Below, piece after piece: positions 50,744 through 61,700 of a stretch of DNA of 64,000 nt (positions are counted from its first letter, which is position 1; each line of letters starts with the position of its first letter). The notes beneath the pieces were generated by a model, which was given only the letters and a program-made list of their open reading frames with translations, was not told the origin of the DNA and searched no databases. The DNA is from Paracentrotus lividus (lineage: Eukaryota > Echinodermata > Echinoidea > Camarodonta > Echinidae), in NCBI GenBank assembly GCA_940671915.1, contig CALNVZ010002974.1:22988448-23052447 (forward strand). Direction: 5' to 3'. A program made the position numbers and the translations under genes.

Positions 50744-53700
50744 GTTGTGTATGAGCGGTAAATAATTTAGATTTGGAGAGTTCTATCGAAGCTTTTAAGT
50801 GAATTACTAACTTTCAAGACAATTGCGAAAGGGATCAAATGAATTAAGTTCTATTGCTAGCTCTGACAGTAAAAAGAACTACTGAAAGTTTCAGTGCATA
50901 CTATCTTAAAACAGTGAAAAGAACTGAGACTAGGGATACAGCCATGCATTAGGAGGCACATTGTTAGCATTACAGTAACAGTTTTCAAAATTTGAATATG
51001 AAATCATAGATATCTTGAAAGTAAAGCAAGCAAATGGCTTGTAAATTTCGAGGGATCCCAGACTGATGTTTTAATAAATTCACGTTAGCAAAAAGAGCTA
51101 AATCAAATAAATTATAATTTGAATCTCATCCAATGTTACTGGTGCCTACGAAAAAATTAACCCTCGATAGTAACCGTTATACATTGCACGCAAGTATGAT
51201 AATGTCCGATTACCTGCATACTTCCTTTTGTCCTTGTCACAATTCCCCCTGTAACATCATCATCCCTTATCTTATCTCTCAGCTGCTGTTCTAACGTCTG
51301 ACGTTGGGTTTTCATCTCATCCACCTTAGCAACAAGTTTCTGCATCTTCTTCTCTGCCTCATCATCCTCCTCATCTAAAAAAATATGGAAAAGCAATATC
51401 TTTTTATATATTTTCTTTTTAAACGATACAAAAAGAAGCCATATGTGACTTCATAAGTTTTTGTGCATTGTTCAGGCAATGAAATTGGCAAGAGGTCTAA
51501 ATCCACCTTGGCAAATGCCTGTTTGGCGTCATAACACAGTCATATTCCATTTCGTCTACAACCATTTCATCTAACTACCTTTTTCTAATTGTCTACTTGC
51601 CTATTTACCATTTTGTCTTATTCCCATTCCGTCTAATATCCCTTTCATCTAATGTCCACTTGGTCTAACGCCACTTGTTCAATTGACCAAATGAGAATTG
51701 GACCAAGTATGTATTAGGTCAAAGGGAAATTAGACTAAGTTGATTTTTTAATAGCAGACCAAATGTGTTTAGCCTATGTGGTATTAAACAATCAGAGAAT
51801 TGGACCATCTATTGTTGGACAAAGTGAATTAAACCCTATTAAACTGCATGCACTTTATATGATACAGGACTTGATAATTAAATCGCATTGAGCCGTTAGG
51901 TCACAGACAGAGGACTTACTTCTTGCTCCCTTAGCTGATGGAAGAGCTGCCTGGAGGGTCTCAACAGGAGAAGCCAGGAGCTTGATGTTCTCCATGTGAG
52001 TTTGCATGGCCTTGTGGAGCTCTGTATTGGACTGGCTAGCAGTGGCATGGAGCTCTTGACACTTTGTTAGATCCTTCTTGATCTCTCCCACAGGCTTGGT
52101 GCTCTTTGTTCCAAATTCCTTCTGTGATTGTGATACAACAGTTCTCTTTAGAAAAAAAATTGTCTGATTTATAATCTAATTATTCCCAACTAATTCCTTA
52201 CATTCAGAGACGTTCCTAACATGCATTGCAAAATTTTTTATTGGCTTGCTGGCTAATACATGTACCATTATTTTCGTTTATTTAAATGATATTCTGATTG
52301 TAATCTTACTTGGTTTCAGAGTAACGTACAAGTGAGGTATGTATAAAACTGTGTTTAGTGCGTAGGAACTTTGCATTATATGGGACATTCTATTAAATTC
52401 ATCATCATTTCATTATTTTTATTTATCAGATGCACAGAGAATCTGCACATAATACAAGCAGACCAACACAAGATCAAGCATTAGGACATATTATGAGGAA
52501 TTCCTTGATGTATCAATTACCTGAAACTCTACTTCTTCTTTTGCTTCCTGTTCAATGAGTCCTTCAATCTCTTTTAAGGATGAATCCACATCCATGACCA
52601 CTCCAGACAGTTCTAATAACACAATCATACAACAATTATAGATAATATTAAAAGTCCTGACAACAGAGGTGGATCCAGGTGGATCCAGGGGAACGCGCAG
52701 GGGACACGTGCCCCATCTATAATTTGTAAACCACTCATTGGCTGTGCATGTTAAAATCAGAAAATTTTCAGCTTCTCACCCCCTTATCGGGCTTGGTGCC
52801 CCCTCTTTTTTCAGATTATGAATCCACCACTGTGACAATAATAATAGAAGTAAGATTTTGAAAGAAATAATAATAGATATGTGTTGGGTTAAGGGGTGGC
52901 AAGACACTTGTTCAGTGACAATTGCAGCAGGCTTTATTTGGTCTAAGATGAAGGGTTAGGGTCAAGGTTTCAATAGGGTCTGATGTTGGGTTTAGGGTTA
53001 GGTTTAGGGTAGGGTAAAGTCCAGGGTTCATTTATAGTGTATAGCATTTACAGCAGAGCAATTTTTGCCAGAGCAAATTTTGTGGAATTAGATTAAGGAG
53101 CTTAACAAGTTAAAACTTTTATGACCATTGTACCATAAAATGTACAACATGGTTAGAACTAAAGAAAAACAATGATTCCATGAGATATCAATATCAGAAT
53201 AATTAATTTTAGTTTTGGTCAAAAGCAAGTTTCATAAAATGTAATACAGTAAAAACCTGTACATAAGGACCCCTCAAGGGACCACTCTTTCTGGAACATG
53301 GCCTTTAAGAACATGTTAGCCTACGATACACTTCAATGAAGTATATGTATGCAGATTGAAGTCAGGAATTTGTCTACCTTTCATGGAGCTGACCAGTGTT
53401 TTGATGGGCTCAGTCTTGACACTGAGGGCAGCACACACTTCCAGTAAGACCTGAGGAAGTACTTCCGGGTCACTCCCTGGCAACTTTAGTTGTTCTAGCT
53501 GAACCGCTGCTAGATATTGACTGTAAATCACAGAAAAAGCTGCTTAGTTTAATATGCATCAACTTTATATAAAATGCAGTTCATTTTCATTTAATTCCAT
53601 TTATTGAGATTCCAACTCAAGTAAAATTAAAAGTTTTACAATGTTCCTTGTCTTTTTTGGGGTTTCTACATGTCGCATACAGCTTTGAATGTCATGAAAA

Positions 53701-56700
53701 GCAATATTTAGGCAGATATATGTATGCTAGGAATCATTATACTCATACAAATAATAAGTAAAGATACATGTACACCTTGGGGTATTGTCAAGTACTACAG
53801 TAATCAATTATTAACAACAAGAAAGAGACCAGGGCCCTTGTTGCATAAAGAGTTACTATTATAATAACTTTGCCATCAATGCTAAATACCTTGGTGACGT
53901 TGCTCACCAGCCAATCAAAATGCTGTATATCATAAAATGTTACCATTGATGGCAAAGTAACATCAATATTGACTCTTCATGCAACGGGATCCAGGTCATT
54001 TTCTGGTTGAAATGCATGTCGAATAAACCCTTTTTGTATATGATGTATAGTATTGGTGACTTGTCTTGAACTTACTCAAGTTTTTTGTTCTTGTCTTCAA
54101 TGTCATCCACCACTTTCCTCAGCAGCTTAGCCTTCTCCTCGCTGTAAAGGGATGATGCTTCATGCGCTTCCATGGGAACAAGCTTTCTAAAGATGTCTGG
54201 TCCTGCTACGGCTTCATCATAAGGCTGGAATGTGAGAGCTTTCACCAATGATGCACCTTTTGAATAGAGTTAAGGTGATCATAATGAGCGCATGAATAAC
54301 ACATTATTAAAAAAGACAAATACGACCGGGACTTCTATATGCCTCTACCCTTAAAACAAATAATTTCATAGGTTGATTTCTAAGACCAATGTTTGAACTT
54401 CATACTCTGGAATCTAATCAGATCATCTTCCTATGGTGGTACATACTATCCATAAGTTTAAAGCCTATACCTCAAGTGGTTCTTTAGATATCAAAATAAT
54501 TAACTCAATACCATTCACCTTTGACCTATGCACACCAAAATTGAATCAGATCATCTTCTCGTGGTCATACATAATTTGTCCAAATTAAACGTTTATATCT
54601 CAAGTTGTTTGTGGATATCACGCTAATAAATTCAATGCATAAGTTGATTTCTCTGACCCTTGACCTTTTTCCAACGTTCTCTAGAATCTAATTTTACAGT
54701 ACTCAAATGCCTTCACCACATTTACCTTTGATTTCAGGCAGACTTTCAAAAGCAGGCACACTGTCATGGTAAATGAATTCATTGTCTTTCTTGGCAGACT
54801 GGAACTTTCCAATCACCACATCTTTGGCAAAGTTGAGGGCCTCAACGTATGCTTTCTGGTTGACCCTGACAAAGAAATAAGGGATAGAAATCTCCAATGA
54901 CCACTGATACAGACTTAAAAAAACTATTCACTTTGCACATTTATCATTTAACACTTGGTGCTTGGCATTTGTACACTGTGCGCGGACCGCGTAATATTAC
55001 ATGCTCATGCTATTATCTGAGCTTTGTCTGTTTTTAATAATATTATAATAATAATATTAGTATTTAAGAAACGCTATTCACGATTGTACCATAGTGCTTT
55101 ACATAGTTATATGTATATACATATAGAATAAAGGGCAATTCCACATGGGAGAGGGTAAAAACAGCAATTTTATAATTATGAATATGCATATAAATGTCAA
55201 CGATCCATTAAAAGAATTATTATATTTTAAGAAACAAAAAAACCGTTTTGAAATATCTTTTACGGTTTTTGACGAATACACTTTTTGAAATCAGACCACT
55301 ATTTCCAATACGGAACTCATATATGACTTGATTTTATGATAAGTTTCAGAATTTATAAAAAAGCCCACATTAGGGTCAAATGTTTCCTTATTGAGTTTGT
55401 CAAGGTGTAACAATTGCAACTAGGAAATGATTTTTTCATGGGTATGATCATACAATTTTTTTAGAAGTTTTCAAAATCTACTGCAAACGGATGTAATTCC
55501 GTTACCATAAAACTGGAAAAGTTTTCCCCATGGGCTAACTCCTCACTTAAATTTGCATGTTCTTCTGATTTCTCTGCTTACAGGTGACTCACTAAAGAAC
55601 TCAATAACATTTTTTCAAAATTACCTTTCTCTAATTAAGCTGGAAATGGCGGTAACGGAATTTACATGGTAACGGAATTACCGTTACCATATCTTTGATG
55701 GAGCGTGAGGTAGCGTGTTTTGTTTGCTGCATATGTGTATAGTGTTGATGAATTATCTAAAGAAAGTTCAGCCCTTGGGTAAAATGTATCAATGGTGGAA
55801 ATTATTCTAGTCAAAGTTAATATCAGACCGCCCTGATAAGACGGAGGGTGATGCCAGCAATTAAAAAACAAGCATCATAGTCTAGGCAGTCTAATCACCC
55901 AACTTAGGACTAAAAACATTGCTGGCTCAATCCCTGACATGGCACCACTGTCCCTGGGCAATGCAGCCATCAAAATGCCTCTTCCCCCTTCATTTACAAT
56001 GTAACAAAAATCTGGAAAGATGGTGACCATCATCCTGGTCAGACAAGCCATTGTGGCAAATTTTGAGCACCAAGCTGGACAATTCCCGGGGAGTGGAGAG
56101 TGTGTGCAATGTACATGTATGCTGAATCTCAATTGAATCCAATGACCAGAGCAATAATATCATGTCTTATACAAATGGATTTAGTGGTACTGTAACTGGA
56201 AAAACATAGAAAAATAAGGTATAAAAGATACCATCTTTAAAAAGCTGTCACTTACTGTCACTATCGTATATCAGGAGATAATTTAGAACTTTTTTTTGCC
56301 ACATGCCACGAGAAGGGACCAGTTGATGGCATTGAATGAAAAATAAAGAAAGCTGTGGCCAAGAACAGAAGGAAGATCCTGACAGGAATATGGAGAAGTT
56401 GCAAACATCTCCAAATGTTAAATTTGTTACATAAGAAAGATGATATCCAGAAATATGATGGACATTGACAAGAATATACTTGATGTATTGGCATCCCAAA
56501 CACCACAGAAATATATATTTACTGTCCTCCATCTCTATGCAATGGATGTTAATGAATTGACATCTCCCATGAATCATTGCTTCAGGTATTCAGGTAATTC
56601 AAAATTGATGACCCAACAGAAGAAGATGGTGAAGGTAATACAGGAAACATTAATTAAGGTACAAAAATAATATACATGTAACCAAACAACATTTGCAACT

Positions 56701-58728
56701 TCCTCATGGGTACCCATTTATTTCTTGGTTAGAAGAAGCATGTAGAATAAGCACCTATAGCTCAACTTCAATGCACAGTATTGGATCCACACCCTCTCAT
56801 CCCAAGCAAGGCGACTCGACCAATAAACTATGACACCTCTTCAGTCGTGAACATGACAGATGATCAGATAGCTAGACATTTTTTCAAATTGTCCTTAAAA
56901 AATACATCTGGCATGTGGAAGCTAATGTTGGCAAAAATCAAAGAAGCATCTAAAAAGTAGGCCTACATAGTTGTTGTACTCATTGCCAAAGATGGAAACA
57001 GATGAACTCTCACCTTTTAAATTAATTATTTAAATTATTTTGTGTTTTTTTGTTATTTAAATAAAGAGAATGTAATTACTACTTAACTATTTGTTTAAAA
57101 TATCTCATTTGAGTTGCAAATTATTGTCAACAAATTTGGATGGATTGAGTAATTGTTTTGTTTGCTTGTTTTTTATCGGGGGGGGGGGGGGGGGGGGGGA
57201 GGACAGGCAGGTTCTGCTTACTGGAGATTGTGAAAAGTATAAAGTATCCTCCTGTACATTAGAGAATCAAGCCTAACATGGCTGCCCCCACCCCCTCCCC
57301 CCCCCCCACTCAGTCACCACCAGTAAACTGAATAACAGTAAATGGGTCTAGGGCAATAACAGTTGATTTTTAACATTTAATTGTTGCATTAATTTCTAAA
57401 AGATGTTTCTTTTCCTTTTCATGAACTTTCCATTTATGGAACATGAGTGTACATACATTTTGGTTGAAGTTGAAACAATGCATTACATGGTTGAATAGCA
57501 TTAGAATTAGGTTGAAATGGCTGAATTTTAAACATCAAAATAATTAAAAACCTGTTTTCACATGTTTTAAGTGAATATTTCATTGGTAAAGGATATATGT
57601 GATTAGCATTGCACCAATTTTGACTAAATATGCAAATCTGATTCAATGGTGTCCTCCAATTTTGGTTAAAATCCATTTGTGGCTTAGGTAGTGTAATTCC
57701 GTTACCACATGAATAAGACATGATTCTCAGTCTGTGTGTGTTTCTTTTCATCATTACAGTGGGCAAATAGTGACAAGCTGGTCCTAATAATCCTGTAAAT
57801 GAAGATGAACTAAAATTCAGTTGCCATTAAACCATTTGTAGCCTGAAAAATTAGGTTTACCGTATTTGCCGGCGTAAAGGCCACAGTATTTTTGGATAAA
57901 ATAATGTCGCAAAGTCGGGGTGCGGCTTATACACGACAACAACAAAATCGGGTATTTTCAACCCCTTGAAAACACATGTTTTTGCACACATGGGACTGGT
58001 AAAACATTGCAATAGGAACCACAGGAATAGAAGATCTTACCAACATGTTTGAGCTACATTGTGGAGATGAAAAATTGTTTTTCTCATGAATAAACCTCAG
58101 CACTCTGGGTTTTTTTTTAATTGCTGCCGATAATGAGTCATTTCTGAGCAAAATACATGTCCAAAAAAAATAAAAATAAAAATAGGATCGCGCAGCTGCT
58201 GCCAGTTGCAAAATATGATTTTTGGTGATCTGCGCTGCCGCCATCTGTAGTTCATGTTATGAACAGCTACAAAACAGCTGAAAATTTTACGATCTTTTTC
58301 ATCTTTTAGATCTAGATTTTCAGCTTTAATTTTAGTATTATATTCAAGAATAAAGGTAGGATATAAGAGCCTATGTAAATATTTCATATGCCATTACTAC
58401 CACATGTTGGAAACTAGTTCCAAAGATGTGATTTTAGCAGCAAAATCGGAATATTTGTTGGCTTATCGCAAAGCACACACATGCTGCCTGCTGTGCTGGT
58501 GTGTGTGTTTGTTGTGATTTTGTGCTGTGTGCATGTGATGAAGCTGCAGAGGGTTGAAGTTTGCTAAGAATCTGAGTGAATTAGACTCAAGTCTAGATTC
58601 TGACTTGTCATTGTCTTTTGAGTACTTATAAAAATAAATCATTGGCTGCTCTTTTCAGGGCTTATTTCTTACTTTTCTTAGTATACATTGTTTGTTGGGA
58701 TATTTTTTTTTTCAGAAATTTTTTTTTT

Positions 58729-58759
<31 letters not shown>

Positions 58760-61700
58760 CAAAAAAAAAGTTGTCAAAAAGGGGGTGCGGCCTATACGGC
58801 GCTGCGGCCTTATCGCCGGCAAATACGGTATTCGCAGCGGAGACACCTTTTACACTTTTATACTTGAATTTTGTGAAAATTAATAGCTATGAAGTACTTA
58901 GCTTGTGTTTAGTATCAGAAAAGAATGTATTAACAAGCATTATTGAGGCATCTCTGAAGTCATGAATGCCTAGAACTTACATTTATCACTGTAAATGTCA
59001 GAGGCGTAATTCCGTTACCGAAATCTGTAATTCCGTTACCATGTACTTCTATTGAAGAAAGACTGATCATGAAAAAGTATTGATGATATGAGTGAAAAAC
59101 TTATTTCCAAAATAAAGTTGACATTATCATGTACTGAATTAGGCATCAGTCTGGAGCTAATGTGTTGTAGATTTCAGAGAAACTTTCCCTAAACTTTGTG
59201 TTGCAAAGTGACTCAATTCTCTGGTAATTCCGTTACCGATGCACATATCCGTCATTAACACCTGAATGGGTGAGAGTTTTTAATTAGTTTCTTTTTCAGA
59301 ACATAGCATGAGTGGCTGTACATAGTATTAGGTAGAGAAAATAGGAAAATATGGTAATATCTGGATGATGTAAGCAAATGAAACAGCTAAAATTCTCTGA
59401 TTTGTAATTCCGTTACCGTGGAATTGCCCTAATACAAACATAGAAAATATTTCATTGAAACATATTTATGAGTATACGTGTACATCAGCACCAAGCTGGT
59501 CATACCCACACTGTGCAATTAGCACCATGCAGCAGTCAAGTGGTTAATATCTATTTTTGGAACAAGCAAATCATGAAATCCTTGCTGTTTTTGTTGCTGA
59601 AAAATTGCATGTAAGCAACCTGATGATTGGTCAGGTGCCACCACATGGGCATTCATTCAATTTTCCTTACAGTGCTAATCTTCTCCCATCCAAAATTGAT
59701 AACATAATATCTCCTGATATCCCTACACTGATGTATCACTTTATCATGTTACTGTCGTGTTGACCAATTTTTGGTGTTCAAGAAACTTTCACATAGATCC
59801 TACATTTGTAACTGAAATAGTCAGAAGAGATCGTTGTTGCACAGGAAAAGCATGGAAATGGTAATATTAAACACATCTATATTGCCAACCCGTCTAGCAG
59901 TGCCCTAACACATGAACAAATGGTTTATATCCACTAGGTCTAACAGCAGTTGGTCCATTTCTCAGATTGTCTAATTCCCACTTGGTCTACTGACCACTTG
60001 GTCTGATTGCCAATTTGTTTAATAGCCAAATTGTCTAATTGCATTTTCGTCTAATTCCCAAGTGAATATTTGGTCTATTACCAGTTTGTTACAGGAATTG
60101 ACTAAGTGATGTTAGACCAAGTGGACATTAGACAAAATGGCATTAGACAAAGTAGGAATTAAGCCAATGATAAATAGGCGAAATGACAATTAGACCACAA
60201 GGTAATTTGACAAATTTGTTGTAGACAAAATGGAATTAGACCAAATGGGCAATTGCCAAAGTGGGTTTAGACCAAGTGGCAATTCACCAAACAAACTGTG
60301 CATTAGTTTAATTATCAATTAGACTCACCTTGCTCATCTTGACTGCTTCGTTGTGTTTGTTCTGTGCATGGGTCAAATATGCTACCCTCTCACCATACTT
60401 CTGTTGTTCTTCTGCTTGATTGCTCATGAACATCTAAATAACAGTAAACAAATTGATTAAAACATATATGAATGGTAAACCATACCCACTGTCAAGTTAA
60501 TAATATGGTACAAAATATTGTTGATGTATCTGCATGTTATGAGTAATAACACAGAGTTACATGTAATCCTTCACAATAAAGAATGTATAAACTACTTACA
60601 TTAATTTATTTACATTTTATTCTACGATAAAATTAATACACATAGAAAAAAAAAATGAAAGTGATATCAATACACTGCCTCCGTCCTTTGGTAATAAAAA
60701 ATATTTTCAACATTCAGTAGGCAAAAAGGTTCTAGTTGCATTCAACAATATAACCAAACCTTTTAAGCAGTTACAGTACATGTCTAGAAAGACCACTTGT
60801 GTTTGATACAGACCACATTCCCTTGGGCGGTATAACACAATCAAATCAAATCAATCACATTCATAAATACCATGTGCCTATAAAGGCAAAGTTTTCTTGC
60901 CTTCTTTGAATGGCCTTTATACGCAGGTTTCACGACTTTATTTAATCCAGAGATGCCATTTAGTATCAATTGAAAAATCCTGGCATTGCCAAAACAAATC
61001 CTGAAAAATCATACGTATAATGGGCAAAAACAATATGAGGGCTGCAAATACATAAAACCGCAGTTATCTTGAGTAATCAATTTCGTGAATTCAGGAAATT
61101 TCCTGAAAAGTGGCACCTCTATAAGTCTAAAAACCGAGACTTACATAACCAATGCTAGTGAAGTGATGGACTTTAATCTGCAGTGTCTTCTTCCACCATT
61201 TGTTCCTCCTAGATCCCATCAGACTGCTGATATTAGAATCCTCTAGTCCCTTCAGAGCCTGCTTGTAGTACTCCACCACCTGCATGCTGATGCGGGCTAC
61301 CAGGGAGCTCTTCCGGTTGTCCTGCATCGATTTCTCCAGCAAACACTCCTGAGCTTGACCCTGGGAGATTAGAAGTGGGATCAAGTGCACTTTTAAAACT
61401 CACTCTACAACATACCTTTTCAAAAGTATCAGGACCAACACCCCCCAGACAACTACCCCCTATAAATAGGATTAGGGTTAGGTGTAGAGTTCGGGGGTAG
61501 ATAATTGGTGGAGGGTAGTTGTCCAGGGGGAGGGGTAAGTGTCATGGTGTAGTTTTCCTAGAACCCTTTCCAAATTCATATCCAACAAGCTCTTATCCAT
61601 ATCTTCCATCAGTGATTAGTGAATCATAGGATGCTTTATGTTGTAAAGCGCTTAGAGATCAAGCTAATATCACTGGGGCAATTCCACATAATATACAACA

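Larger units (their letters stand above)
55132..59430 (+). mobile_element. 4.3 kb TIR transposon with subterminal GTAATTCCGTTACC repeats
   Basis: AGGGCAATTCCAC (55132-55144) is exactly inverted as GTGGAATTGCCCT (59418-59430). GTAATTCCGTTACC or its complement occurs near both ends: 55493, about 55650 and 55668 (a palindromic pair, GGTAACGG/CCGTTACC), then 57693, 59006, 59027, 59223 and 59404. Subterminal repeat arrays of this kind are transposase-binding sites in hAT and P-type elements, but the superfamily here is not identified. A decayed plus-strand coding relic lies at 56286-56955. A separate 973-bp element is nested at 57858-58830. A fragment of the same end, GGGGCAATTCCACA, lies at 61675. 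Confidence 0.75.
54947..59547 (-). mobile_element. TTTAACCACTTG MITE split by a ~4.4 kb insertion
   Basis: 54947-55030 and 59486-59547 are the two parts of the element seen intact at 36881-37059, in inverted orientation. The left part includes CTTGGCATTTGTACACTGTG and ATGCTCATGCTATTATCTGA; the right part includes AAGCTGGTCATACC and GCAGCAGTCAAGTGGTTAA. About 10 bases of the original are missing at the split point. Everything between arrived later. Confidence 0.8.

Noticed and set aside
52920-53020. TTAGGG/TTTAGGG-like words, possible interstitial telomere
   Set aside because: The words are irregular and degenerate over about 100 bases and could be ordinary repeat drift.
56248-56577. 109-codon minus-strand frame in the 4.3 kb element
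   Set aside because: The plus strand at the same place reads more like protein, and the minus frame has no motif.
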